Positions 8,596 through 17,863 of a stretch of DNA of 64,000 bases are shown piece by piece. The notes beneath the pieces were generated by a model that did no database searches, was not told the origin of the DNA, and saw only the letters and a list, made by a program, of their open reading frames with translations. The stretch's first letter is position 1; each line of letters starts with the position of its first letter. Position numbers and translations under genes: made by a program. Source of the DNA: JAJYKC01 sp963823105 (GTDB taxonomy: Bacteria; Acidobacteriota; Terriglobia; Bryobacterales; Bryobacteraceae); contig CAWGKC010000003.1 in the NCBI GenBank assembly GCA_963823105.1, positions 186,001 to 250,000 of the forward strand, in the 5' to 3' direction.

Positions 8596-8972
8596 GCGGG
8601 TTTTACGGTGGCGCGCCGGGGAGAGTTGAACTGGGGGTGCATTGCGGGTTAGGAATCCTTTGTCGATGGGGTGGGACGGAGGTGGTGACAGGGGGTCGAT
8701 TTTGTGTCACGTTTTTCCGGTATGACATTGAAGAGATCGGCTGGGTGGCCGTGATGGAATTTCAGGCGGAAACGGAGGATTTTCTGTAGTGGGGCGGGAG
8801 GGTGTTGGGGGCGTGGCGCGGGCGCGGATCGGGGTGGGGGAGAGGGGCGAGGAGGGTTGTGGGGCGATTTGCATTTGCCCGGAGTGTAGCAGGGGGAATG
8901 GGCGCGAGGTTGGGGGGGGGCGGGTTGGGTGAGCGGGATGAGGGGGATGAAAGTTTGGGATTGGCGTGATAC
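8596..8972 (+). repeat. Dispersed intergenic repeat, copy 2
   Basis: Continues the copied DUF62 end with the same noncoding block as 4488-4872: TTTTGTGTCACGTTTTTCCG near 8701, GCATTTGCCCGGAGTGTAGC near 8869 and TTTGGGATTGGCGTGA near 8954. Copies 1 and 2 are in the same orientation. Confidence 0.8.
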
Positions 8973-9182
8973 ATCAACTGCGTCTGGTGTTGCGGTTTGT
9001 CGAGGATTGCAGCTTGGATACACTTGTTTGAATTCGAGCACTTGGGCGTTCTTCATGGTTGACTCCTGGGCCGAGATGGATTACAACATGGATAGTGTAT
9101 CCAAGCCGCGATTGCTCGGACTTATTCCAATAAGTTCGCTGCTTTGCGAACGTAAGGCAACGCTCACCGAGCGCCCTCGAAC

Positions 9183-9211
9183 AAAGCCCTCTTCGGAGGG
9201 CTTTCATTTTT
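9183..9211 (+). terminator. Rho-independent terminator without an obvious gene
   Basis: AAAGCCCTC and GAGGGCTTT (9 perfect pairs) close on a TTCG tetraloop and are followed by CATTTTTC, so it ends plus-strand transcription. No protein gene precedes it on plus. The 120 bases before it include GTTCGC-TGCTTT-GCGAAC (near 9132-9150), so it might end a small RNA, or be left over from a deleted gene. Confidence 0.7.
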
Positions 9212-9316
9212 CGAAGTGGCGCACATCGCGCGGTAACTCGCCCCTCAGGCGGGAGCGCGTAGAGAAGTGAGATCATGAAGCGAACCGCCCCGAATGGGCC
9301 GGAATGGCGTCCAGCA

Positions 9317-9558
9317 ATGACGATCAACCTCAAACCCGAGCAGGGAAATGTCATTCAATCGGAAATCGAGGCCGGGCATTTTCGCAGTCCCGATGAAGTG
9401 CTCGATCACGCCCTGGCCGCCTGCGGGAGAAAACACCCGAACGCAAAGCCGCAATCCCCAGGAAGAATCTGGCGCAGTTTCTGATGGAATCGCCATTCGC
9501 AGGCGCTGAGCTGAACCTCGAGAGGCAACAGGATTACGGACGCCTAATAGATCTATGA
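9317..9558 (+). pseudogene. ParD/VapB-like antitoxin, decayed
   Basis: Starts MTINLKPEQGNVIQSEIEAG and goes on HFRSPDEVLDHALAA, the standard N-terminus of this antitoxin family. After that the reading needs several indels: the family REKHPNAK element and then KNLAQFLMESPFAGAELNLE and LERQQDYGRLIDL lie in another frame entered near 9460. The repaired C-terminus ends with a TGA overlapping the toxin ATG (ATGA at 9555). Multiple changes make real decay likelier than a single base error. Confidence 0.6.
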
Positions 9559-9989
9559 CGGGGTTCTTGCTCGATACAAATGTTCTATCCGAATTCAATC
9601 GACGAGGCGAACCGGACCGGTTGGTGAATTAGTGGCTGGAGGCGGCCGACATCGATTCCCTTTATGCCAGCACCCTCACGTTCGGAGAAATTCGGTTCGG
9701 GGTCGAGCTTCTTCCCCCCGGCAAGCGTCGTGCGCGTTTGGAGCATTGGCTCGATCGAGAATTGCCTCAATGGTTCGAGGGCCGAATTCTAACCGTCGAT
9801 CAGCCAGTTGCGGATCGGTGGGGATCGCTTCGGGCTCAGGCGAAGCGGAAAGGCCGCCCTCTCTCCGTCATCGACGCCCTACTTGCCGCAACCGCGCTCC
9901 AAAATAACCTGACTCTCGTTTCACGCAACGTTAGCGATTTCTCCGTCGTTGGTTTGGCCGTTGTCAACCCATGGGAGGTTCAACCGTAG
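9555..9989 (+). pseudogene. FitB/VapC-type PIN toxin with an in-frame amber stop
   Basis: The full PIN domain is recognisable: MTGFLLDTNVLSEFNRRGEP, a TAG at 9630-9632 (codon 26), then WLEAADIDSLYASTLTFGEI, RFGVELLP, PLSVIDALLAATAL and NLTLVSRNVSDF, ending VVNPWEVQP. All the acidic positions of the fold are there (D in LDTN, E in FGEI, D in VIDAL, and S/N-D near the end), so only the nonsense codon prevents a 144-residue product. Restart downstream would lose the first catalytic Asp. It is coupled to the decayed antitoxin before it and is similar in kind to the intact pair at 50.1-50.8 kb. Confidence 0.7.
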
Positions 9990-10012
9990 CGCGTTCACGC
10001 CGAGCCAAGTGG

Positions 10013-10372
10013 AATGAGGGAGATGGAAGTTTGGGATTGGCGTGACAGGGTTTCTGGGGTTGTTCACCGGGCGCGCGGAGCCACAGGAAGCGAAGGATTC
10101 GAAACCGAGTCACCACTATTTTCACCCCCCACCCCCTTCATTCCATTACCTCACTCCGCAGAACCCGTCCGCCCCCTCCCGCCCCCTGCTACACTCCGGA
10201 CAAATGCGCACCGCCCCTCCGCCCCCCACTCCCACCCACAACCTCGCCCCGCCCCTCCAGGGAAAACCCACCTTTCCGTCCCACCCCTCCGTCACACCCG
10301 TCCACCCAAACATTTCAACATTATGCCGGAAAAACGTGACACAAAACTTCACCCCCGTCTCGACCCGTGTCC
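10013..10372. repeat. Dispersed intergenic repeat, copy 3 (part direct, part inverted)
   Basis: 10013-10065 repeats the last part of copies 1 and 2 in plus orientation (TGGAATGAGGGAGATGGAAG, TTTGGGATTGGCGTGA). From about 10140 to 10372 the rest of the element is present as its reverse complement: CCTGCTACACTCCGGACAAA near 10186, then CCGGAAAAACGTGACACAAA near 10326. The plus strand switches from G-rich to C-rich between the two parts. In this copy the element lies just 3' of the patatin gene, as copy 1 lies 3' of the DUF62 gene. Confidence 0.7.
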
Positions 10373-10376
10373 CGCC

Positions 10377-11300
10377 TCAATCGATCCGCTCCCTCACCCG
10401 CGCCGGCGCCTCCGCTGTCCACGCGCCGTCCCGCCCCAGCCAGCGTTCGATCTCGGGCAGCGCCTCCAGCGCCGCCTTCTCCCCCAACGCGATCATCTCC
10501 GCCAGGCTCGTGAACGAATCCCACGGAACGTGCGCCACCTCCGGCGCGATCACCAAATCCGCCTGGCTCCGCCACTCGTTATCCAGCCGCGTCCCCATCA
10601 CTTGAAAACACCGATGCACCACGGCGAAAAGACTGCGAGGATCCACGCCCCCGCTCGGCCCCGGCAAGTGTACCGCGATCACCCGGTCCACCCCCATGTG
10701 CCGCAGCGGATCGGTCGGCACCTCGCAACAAACGTATCCATCCACCAGACAACACCCGTTGTGCCGCACCGGCTGAAACAGCCCCGGATACGAACAACTG
10801 GCGCGAATCGCCAGCACCACATCGCCCTCGCCGCGAAACACGAACGGCTTGCCGGCGACGATGTCGGAAGCCACCACCGCCAGCGCGATGTTCATCCGCT
10901 CGAACGTCGTCGCCTTCAGCAACCGCCCCAGGAACGGAATCATCCGGCCGCTGTCGGCCAGCCCCATCAGGCTGATCGTCCACCGCGCCACGTCGCGGAA
11001 CCGCATTCCGCGCGCCGCCCGTTCGATCTCCGCCGTCGTCGCCCCGCCCGCGTAAGCCGCCGCCACCATCGACCCCGCGCTCACGCCCGCGATCGCATGA
11101 ATCGGAATCTTGTATTTTTCGAAAACGCGCAGCACTCCGATATGCGCGATCCCTCTCGCGAATCCGCCGCCCAAAGCCACGCCGATCAACGGCGCTTTCG
11201 GCGCAACCGCCTTCGGCCTTGGGAAGAACGAATCCTTCGCCGCGCGCAATCCTCGCCGCACGGCATGCGTCCACGACGGCCCGTCCGGAACCTCCCGCAT
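10377..11300 (-). CDS. Patatin-like phospholipase (RssA type)
   Basis: Serine lipid acyl hydrolase with a Ser-Asp dyad. The oxyanion stretch IGVALGGGFARGIAHIGVL is followed by the nucleophile elbow AGVSAGSMVAAAYAGG, and the catalytic Asp is in CCLVDGYVCCEVPTDPLRHM. The start is taken as ATG at 11300 because AGAGGA lies at good spacing; a longer form from 11396 would overlap the divergent PIG-L gene, only 26 bases away with this choice. At 308 residues it is normal for the family. There is no signal peptide, so it probably acts in the cytoplasm or at the inner membrane. Lipid substrate unknown. Confidence 0.88.
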   Translation of the reverse strand: MREVPDGPSWTHAVRRGLRAAKDSFFPRPKAVAPKAPLIGVALGGGFARGIAHIGVLRVFEKYKIPIHAIAGVSAGSMVAAAYAGGATTAEIERAARGMRFRDVARWTISLMGLADSGRMIPFLGRLLKATTFERMNIALAVVASDIVAGKPFVFRGEGDVVLAIRASCSYPGLFQPVRHNGCCLVDGYVCCEVPTDPLRHMGVDRVIAVHLPGPSGGVDPRSLFAVVHRCFQVMGTRLDNEWRSQADLVIAPEVAHVPWDSFTSLAEMIALGEKAALEALPEIERWLGRDGAWTAEAPARVRERID

Positions 11301-11326
11301 CCGTTTCCTCTCCGCGCTCACATAAG

Positions 11327-13902
11327 ATGGATATATCCGTGACTCAACCGCGCCGATTTCTCTCGCTCCAGCATATTCTCTTTTTGACGTTTCCATTCGC
11401 CGTCTCGTTCCTCGCCCCGCCCGCCCGCGCGCAACGCGAGCTCGCCGGTTCGGAAAAGGCCGAGCTCGATCTGCGCCGCCTCGCCGTCACCGGCAGCGCG
11501 CTGCTGATCGCCGCCCACCCCGACGATGAGAACACCGCTCTCCTCGCCTGGCTCGCCCGCGGCAGGAAAGTCCGCACCGGCTATCTTTCCGTTACCCGCG
11601 GCGAAGGCGGACAAAATCTTATCGGCACGGAACAGGGCGACGCGATGGGCGTCATTCGCACCCAGGAACTCCTCGCCGCGCGCCGCATCGACGGCGCAGA
11701 ACAATTCTTCACCCGCGCCATCGACTTCGGCTTCACCAAAACCCCTCAGGAAGCCATCGAAAAATGGGGCCGCGAGCAAACCCTAAGCGACATCGTCTGG
11801 GTCATCCGCCGCTTCCAACCCGACGTCGTTATCCTCCGTTTCTCCGGCACTCCGCGCGACGGACACGGTCAGCATCAAGCCTCCGCCATCCTCGGGAAAG
11901 AAGCCTATTTCGCCGCCGCCGATCCCACCCGCTTCCCCGAGCAACTCAAGTGGGTCCGTCCCTGGAAAGCGAAGCGCCTCATGTGGAACGCCTTCGCCTT
12001 CACCCCCGAACAGCAAAAGGAAGCCGAAAAACTTCCCGGCCGCATCGAAGTCGATCCCGGCGTCTACGATCCGCTCCTCGGCTATTCTTACCGCCAGATC
12101 GCCGGCATGAGCCGCACCATGCATCGCAGCCAGGGCATGGGCGCAGCCGAACGCCCCGGCGCTTCCAAGGAATTTCTCACCCTCGTCGCCGGCGACGCGC
12201 CCACGAAAGATCTCTTCGACGGCGTCGATCTCTCCTGGAATCGCATCTCCGGTGGAACGCCCGTCGGCAACGCCCTCGCCAAAGCCATCGAAGTCTTCAA
12301 TGCGGATCACCCCGAAAACGCCGTCGCGCCGTTGCTCGAAGCCCGCCGCCTCGCCGCCGTCGCTCGACGATCCTCTCGCCAAGCGCAAACTCGAATCCAT
12401 CGACGACGCCATCGCCCTCTGCGCCGGCATCTGGCTCGAAGCCACCTCCGATCAATACGCCTACGTTCCCGGAGGCTCCGCCAAAATCACCGCCACCGAA
12501 GTCAATCGCGGACCCCTCCCCATCGAATCCCTCGGCGTCGATTTCGAGGGAGCCGTCATCAAGCCCTCCAAACCCCTTCAACCCAACGCCCCGCTCGCCA
12601 TCGATCTCACCGCCAAGGTCCCCGCCGGCGCCCCCTATTCTCAACCCTATTGGCTGCGCGAACCGAAACAAGGCGACCGCTATACAGTCTCCGATCCACT
12701 CCTCATCGGCCAGCCCGAAAACCCTCCCTTATATAAGGTCACCTTCCGCTTCCGCTTCGGCGCCGAGCGAAATCGGCGTCTCCCGCCCCGTCGTCTATCG
12801 CTTCGTCGATCATCAACGCGGCGAACAAACCCGCCCGCTCGCCATCGTCCCGCCCGTCGCCATCGAGCTCGCCAACGCCGCCATGGTCTTCGGTTCCGCC
12901 GAACCACGGGAGGTCGAAGTCCAATTGAAAAGCGCCGCTCCCGCGCAATCCGGCTCCCTGCGCCTCACCGCTCCCGAAGGTTGGAAAATCGATCCGTCTT
13001 CCCTCCCGTTCTCGTTCAAGGACGCCGGCCAGGAATCCGCGCTCCGTTTCCGCGTCTCCCCTCCCTCCGCGGATTCGTCGGGCAAGTTGAAAGCCTCCGC
13101 CGAGGTAAATGGCCGAGACATCGCCGTCGCCACGGACCTCATCGCCTACAGCCACATCCCTCCGCAGTACATGTTCCCGCCCGCGGCCGCGAAGCTCGTG
13201 CGCTCCGACATCAAAGTGGACGCCCGCTCCATCGGCTACATCATGGGAGCCGGCGACGAAGTCCCGGCCGCCCTTCGCCAAATCGGCTGCAACGTGACTC
13301 TGCTCAGCCCCGACGACCTCGCCACCGCGGACCTCACGCGCTTCGAAGCCATCGTCACCGGCATCCGCGCCTACAACGTCCGCCCCGATCTCCGCGCCAA
13401 CCAGCCCCGCCTTCTCGATTACGTCAAACAAGGCGGCACCATGGTCGTGCAGTACAACACTCTCGAAGGCGGCTTCTTCGGCGGCGATCCCCATCTGCTC
13501 GATCACGTCGGCCCCTACGAGATCAAATTCAGCCACGACCGCGTCACCGTCGAAGACGCTCCCGTCAAAGTTCTCGATCCCTCCAGCCCTCTGCTCCACC
13601 AGCCCAATGAAATTACCGACCGCGATTTCACCGGCTGGATTCAGGAGCGCGGCCTATACTTCGCCCACGACTGGGACCATCGCTACCAGCCCCTCTTTGA
13701 AATGCACGACCCCGGCGAAGATCCATTGAAAGGCGCGACGCTCTTCACCCGCTATGGCAAAGGAGCCTTCGTCTTCACCGCCTTCTCCTGGTTCCGCGAA
13801 CTGCCCGCCGGCGTCCCCGGAGCCTTCCGCGTTTTCGCCAACTTGCTCAGTGCCGGAAAAACCACCGCCGGCGCGGCCTTAGCCGCCGGGACCGGCCAGT
13901 GA
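11327..13902 (+). CDS. PIG-L family deacetylase, secreted, two frameshifts
   Basis: N-terminal hydrophobic signal (SLQHILFLTFPFAVSFLAPP, cleavage near PARAQ), then the zinc-dependent N-deacetylase domain: LLIAAHPDDENTALLAWLAR (AHPDDE is the PIG-L motif), TRGEGGQNLIG and FSGTPRDGHGQHQASA (second metal-ligand region, H-x2-H). A long C-terminal part has NEW3-like and ThuA/gatase-like stretches (VTGIRAYNVRPDL, GGTMVVQYNT). The reading changes frame near 12359 (LEARRLAA to SLDDPLAKRKL) and near 12766 (FRFRFGA to SEIGVSRPVVYRF); dropping one base at each gives one protein of about 858 residues. It is coupled to a small membrane protein and an SSS symporter, suggesting release and uptake of a deacetylated sugar or similar solute. 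Confidence 0.85.
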
Positions 13903-14051
13903 TCGAGCTCCCACCCGGGGAGCGCCGCCCGGTCCTCGACCCTCCGCCGCCGTTCCTTCGCACCTGGCCGCGTGTCTATATGGGCGTTCTGTTCTATCTC
14001 GCCTTCGTCATCGTCTCGCTCTATCTCTTCTCGCGCCTCGTCGCTCCATGA
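13899..14051 (+). CDS. Small one-helix membrane protein, putative symporter accessory subunit
   Basis: A 50-residue frame starting GTG inside the PIG-L stop (GTGA) and ending in a TGA that overlaps the symporter ATG (ATGA). It has a proline/arginine-rich N-terminus (RRPVLDPPPPFLRTWPRVY) and one hydrophobic helix (MGVLFYLAFVIVSLYLFSRL). Tight coupling on both sides and its position just before a sodium:solute symporter resemble the small membrane partners seen before other SSS genes (for example YhdT-PanF or DUF4212-ActP types); homology to these is not claimed. Confidence 0.7.
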   Translation: MIELPPGERRPVLDPPPPFLRTWPRVYMGVLFYLAFVIVSLYLFSRLVAP

Positions 14052-15751
14052 GACCGCTCGATTGGATCGTCATGGCCGGATGGCTGTCCTTCATCGTTTC
14101 CTACGGCCTCTATCGCGGACGCGGCAGCGACACCACCGGCAAGTACATGCTCGCCGGCCGATCAATGCCCTGGTACGCCATGGGCCTCTCCATCATGGCC
14201 ACCCAGGCCAGCGCCATCACCTTCATCTCCACCACCGGCCAATCCTACGTCGATGGCATGCGCTTCGTCCAGTTCTATTTCGGCCTTCCCGTGGCCATGG
14301 TGATCCTCTCCGCCACCGCCGTCCCGATCTTCCATCGCGCCAAAGTCTACACCGCCTACGAGTATCTCGAACAGCGTTTCGACGCCAAAACCCGCGCCCT
14401 TGTCAGCGGCATCTTCCTCCTGCAGCGCGGCCTCGCCGCCGGTTTTTCTCTCTACGCCCCCGCCGTCGTTCTCTCCGTGATCCTCGGCTGGTCGGATCAC
14501 CTCACCACCGTCATCATGGGCTCGCTCGTCGTAACCTACACCGCCCTCGGCGGCATCAAAGCCGTCACCTGGGCCGACGTGCAACAGATGTCGCTGATTT
14601 TTTGCTCGCTTATCGTCGCCCTGTTCATGGCCGTGCATCTGCTCCCGCACGACGTTTCCTTCCTCGACGCCATACGCCTCGCCGGCGCCGCCGGCCGCCT
14701 CAACGCCGTGAATCTCCACTTCGATTGGAACGACCGTTACAACGTCTGGAGCGGCCTCATCGGCGGCATGTTCCTCGCCCTCGCCTATTTCGGCTGCGAT
14801 CAAAGCCAGGTCCAGCGCTATCTCACCGGAAAAAACGTCGCCCAAAGCCGCCTCAGCCTGCTGTTCAACGCCGTCGCCAAAATCCCGATGCAGTTCTTCA
14901 TCCTCTTCATCGGCGCGATGGTCTTCGTCTTATTCCACTTCGAGCGCCCGCCCATGCTGTTTCATCCGGTCGATCAGAAGCGCGTCGAACGCCTGGCCGG
15001 CTACGCCCCCGTGGAACGCACTTACGAAAAAGCCTTCGCCGCCCGCGAAGCCGCCGCCCGCGGCTACCTCGCCGGCCGCCGCTCCGGCGACGCCGCCCAA
15101 GCCTCCGGCGATCTCGCCCGCTACCGCGCAGCCCAGCGCGATTTCGACGCCGCCCGCGCCGACGGCTTGCGTTTAGCCGGCGGCGGCAACGACACCAACT
15201 TCATCTTCCTGTCGTTCGTGACCCGCTATCTTCCCGCCGGCCTCGTCGGCCTCATCGTCGCCGTCATCTTCTCGGCGGCGATGTCGTCCACTTCCGGCGA
15301 GATCAACTCCCTCGCCACCGTCACCATCATCGATATCTATCGCCGCCACTTCCGCAAGAACGCGACGGACCATCATTACCTGATGGCCTCCCGCCTCGCC
15401 ACCGTTTTTTGGGGCGCCTATGCCATGACCTTCGCCGGCTTCGGCCGCAACTTCGGCGCCCTCATCGAGGCCGTAAATATGGTTGGCTCGCTATTCTACG
15501 GCGGCCTGCTCGGCGTCTTCGTTCTGGCGTTTTTCTTCAAACGCACCACCGGCGATGGAGCCTTCTACGGCGTCCTCGCCGGGGAAGCCGCCATCTTCGC
15601 CACCAGCCTGTTCACCAACATCTCGTTCCTGTGGTTCAACGTGATCGGCTGCGTGGTCGTCGTCGCCACCGGCACGGCGATCTCGCGCGGCGGGAGCTAC
15701 AGACCCTTCTTGCCCAAAAACTCCACCAGGTCCACCACCCGCATCGAGTAG
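14048..15751 (+). CDS. Sodium:solute symporter (SSS family)
   Basis: 567 residues with about 13 hydrophobic helices, as expected for SSS transporters with the LeuT fold. N-terminal GKYMLAGRSMPWYAMGLS and ATQASAITFISTTGQSY fit the family start; ALGGIKAVTWADVQQM and FSAAMSSTSGEINSLATVTI match the conserved parts of helices 5 and 8, the latter carrying Na+-site serines and threonines. A charged loop of about 70 residues (KAFAAREAAARGYLAGRRSG) between helices is longer than usual. The start overlaps the small membrane protein gene by 4 bases. The 3' end overlaps the convergent gapA by 55 bases. The solute is unknown; linkage to a PIG-L deacetylase suggests a sugar-like compound. Confidence 0.88.
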   Translation: MRPLDWIVMAGWLSFIVSYGLYRGRGSDTTGKYMLAGRSMPWYAMGLSIMATQASAITFISTTGQSYVDGMRFVQFYFGLPVAMVILSATAVPIFHRAKVYTAYEYLEQRFDAKTRALVSGIFLLQRGLAAGFSLYAPAVVLSVILGWSDHLTTVIMGSLVVTYTALGGIKAVTWADVQQMSLIFCSLIVALFMAVHLLPHDVSFLDAIRLAGAAGRLNAVNLHFDWNDRYNVWSGLIGGMFLALAYFGCDQSQVQRYLTGKNVAQSRLSLLFNAVAKIPMQFFILFIGAMVFVLFHFERPPMLFHPVDQKRVERLAGYAPVERTYEKAFAAREAAARGYLAGRRSGDAAQASGDLARYRAAQRDFDAARADGLRLAGGGNDTNFIFLSFVTRYLPAGLVGLIVAVIFSAAMSSTSGEINSLATVTIIDIYRRHFRKNATDHHYLMASRLATVFWGAYAMTFAGFGRNFGALIEAVNMVGSLFYGGLLGVFVLAFFFKRTTGDGAFYGVLAGEAAIFATSLFTNISFLWFNVIGCVVVVATGTAISRGGSYRPFLPKNSTRSTTRIE

Positions 15752-16705
15752 CCCCACTCGTTGTCGTACCAGGAAACCACCTTCAGCAGGTTCCCGCCCA
15801 GCACTTTGGTAAGCAGCCCATCCACGATCGAGCTGTTCGGATTGTGCAGCATATCGGTCGACACCACCGGGTCTTCCGTATACGCCAGAATCCCCTTCAT
15901 CGGCCCTTCCGCCGCCGCTTTCAACGCCGCGTTCACTTCCCCGGCCGTCGTGTCCTTCGACGTCACGACAACCAGATCCACCACCGAAACGTCCGGCGTC
16001 GGCACGCGCATCGCGTAGCCGTCCAGCTTGCCCTTCAACTTCGGCAGCACCAGGCTCACCGCTTTCGCCGCGCCCGTCGTCGTCGGAATCATGTTCAACG
16101 CCGCCGCCCGCGCGCGCCGCAGATCCTTGTGCGGAAAATCCAGCACGTGCTGGTCGTTGGTGTAGCTGTGGATCGTCGTCATCGAGCCTTTCTCGATGCC
16201 AAAATTCTCGTCGATCACTTTCGCCACCGGCGCCAGACAGTTCGTCGTGCAGGAGGCGTTCGAGATGACGTTATGCTTGGCCGGATCGTAGGCCGCGTCG
16301 TTGACGCCCAGCACGATCGTGATGTCCTCGTTCTTGGCCGGCGCCGAAATAATCACCTTCTTCACGCTTCCGCGCAGGTGCTTGGCCGCGTCCTTGGCCT
16401 CGGTGAAGCGCCCGGTCGATTCCACCACCACCTGCGCGCCCAGCGAACTCCAGTCGAGCTCCGCCGGATCCTTAATCGCGAAGATCCGTGATCCGCTTCC
16501 CGCCCACGACGATCGAATCGCCGTCGACCTTCACTTCCCGGTCCAGCGGCCCCAATATCGAGTCGTACTTCAAAAGGTGCGCGAGCGTCTTGGTGTCGGT
16601 CAAATCGTTGGCGGCCACGAATTCCACGTTCGGGTTATCGATCCCCGCCCGGACAACATTCCGCCCAATACGGCCGAAGCCGTTAATGCCTACTTTAATT
16701 GCCAT
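15697..16705 (-). CDS. gapA: Glyceraldehyde-3-phosphate dehydrogenase, frameshifted
   Basis: Glycolytic enzyme oxidising glyceraldehyde 3-phosphate to 1,3-bisphosphoglycerate with NAD(P). N-terminal Rossmann motif KVGINGFGRIGRNVVRAG; catalytic SNASCTTNCLAPVAKV; TTIHSYTNDQ; MIPTTTGAAKAV; and SWYDNEWGYSMRVVDLVEF near the end. The first 77 codons are in a different frame: dropping one base near 16486 turns GKRITDLRD-stop into GKRI-T-IFAIKDPAELDW, the expected continuation, giving about 336 residues. A central glycolytic gene with a single-base break and no other damage points to a sequencing insertion. Convergent and overlapping with the symporter. Confidence 0.93.
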
Positions 16706-16717
16706 ATATTTCTTATT

Positions 16718-17779
16718 CTACCGTCCCCGGGCCGTCTTCATCCCCTCGATCCGCACCAACCCCGGCGCGCCTCCGCGCTCCGTCCTCCAGCGCCGCGCCT
16801 CCGCGCCTTCCGGCAGCAACCGGTTCACCACTGCGCCGATGGCCATCGAGCCTCTCACCAGATGCCCCACCCGCAACGGCCCGGCGACCCGCAACCCGCC
16901 CACCCAATGCAGTCCCGCGCTGATCGAGCATCCGCACTGGCTGCAATCCGGCGCGCCTCCGAACACGCAAGGCTCCACCATCGTCCGCAAATCGGCGCTG
17001 TAGTTGGCCGACATCCGCGAGAAGATGCACTCGCCCGGATTCGCCGGCGGCTTGAGAAACGCCCGTGCCATCCCGTCCGGCAGCATCAGCTTCGGATACC
17101 GCCGCGAAAGCGCCGGCAATTGTTCCGCCAGCGCCAAGCGGTCCTCCGGCGTCAGAGTCTCCACGCTTCGCTCTCCGACCTGCGGCGTGTACACGCTGAA
17201 CCAGATGCAATGCACCTCCGGCCGCGCGCTCCAGAAAGCCAGAAACTCGTCCAGATAACCCGGCCGCTGCATGTGCGCGCGCACGATCGTGCAATGGATG
17301 TTAATCTTCCCGCCCTCGACGTTTTTCAGGATTCGCGCGTAGGTGGCCGGTTTGCGACGCACATCGTGGTCGGCCGGTAATCCATCCACGGAAACCGCGA
17401 TGGTCACGCGCGGCAACGCCATCCACTCCCGCGGAATCGGAATCACCGCGCTCGTCACCACCATCGTGAACCGCCCCTGGCGGCTCAACTCCGGCAGCAC
17501 CCGGCTCAACTCCCGATGCCGGATCAGCGGCTCGCCGCCAACGAGTGAAACATGCACCGGATCGTGCCGCTCCACCGTCCGCAAAATCCCATCGACCAGC
17601 GCGTCCCCCCGAAAATCGGCCAGCTCGCGCAGCCGCCGCCCCTCCCCCAAATGCGAATCGCCGTAAGCGTAACACCCAGGGCAATTCAGCGGACACTCCC
17701 GCGTAATCTCAATCGACAACAGCGGAATCCTGCCCCGTAAAATCTTCCCCCACGACTGAACGAAGTGAAGCGGCTTCAT
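16718..17779 (-). CDS. Radical SAM protein with C-terminal cysteine cluster
   Basis: The SAM/4Fe-4S motif is CPLNCPGC in SIEITRECPLNCPGCYAYGD, followed by SLVGGEPLIRHRELS (the GGEP SAM-binding motif) and VSVDGLPADHDVRR. A further cysteine group, CIFSRMSANY ... VEPCVFGGAPDCSQCGCSI, resembles the auxiliary Fe-S region (SPASM-like) of MoaA/NirJ-type proteins. Start taken at the ATG at 17779 (MKPLHFVQSWGKI); an upstream ATG at 17806 is possible. Similar acidobacterial proteins are tied to hopanoid or peptide modification only by loose resemblance, so the substrate is left open. It is just upstream of gapA, 12 bases away, on the same strand. Confidence 0.8.
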   Translation of the reverse strand: MKPLHFVQSWGKILRGRIPLLSIEITRECPLNCPGCYAYGDSHLGEGRRLRELADFRGDALVDGILRTVERHDPVHVSLVGGEPLIRHRELSRVLPELSRQGRFTMVVTSAVIPIPREWMALPRVTIAVSVDGLPADHDVRRKPATYARILKNVEGGKINIHCTIVRAHMQRPGYLDEFLAFWSARPEVHCIWFSVYTPQVGERSVETLTPEDRLALAEQLPALSRRYPKLMLPDGMARAFLKPPANPGECIFSRMSANYSADLRTMVEPCVFGGAPDCSQCGCSISAGLHWVGGLRVAGPLRVGHLVRGSMAIGAVVNRLLPEGAEARRWRTERGGAPGLVRIEGMKTARGR

Positions 17780-17863
17780 AGTCTCGTTCCGGCGCACCGC
17801 CGACAAGACTATGGATGCGCCCCGCTCCCGCTACGTTGCTATCGCTTCGTAAATGTGCCCGCC

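Noticed and set aside
8649..9056. 135-codon minus-strand frame starting MKNAQVLEFKQV
   Set aside because: Most of it lies in repeat copy 2, where equivalent frames are not conserved in the other copies.
13972..16491. Very long plus-strand frame (839 codons) across the symporter and gapA
   Set aside because: Its product is arginine/histidine-rich without motifs, and it overlies the well-conserved symporter and gapA in other frames. Long chance frames are expected in such GC-rich DNA.
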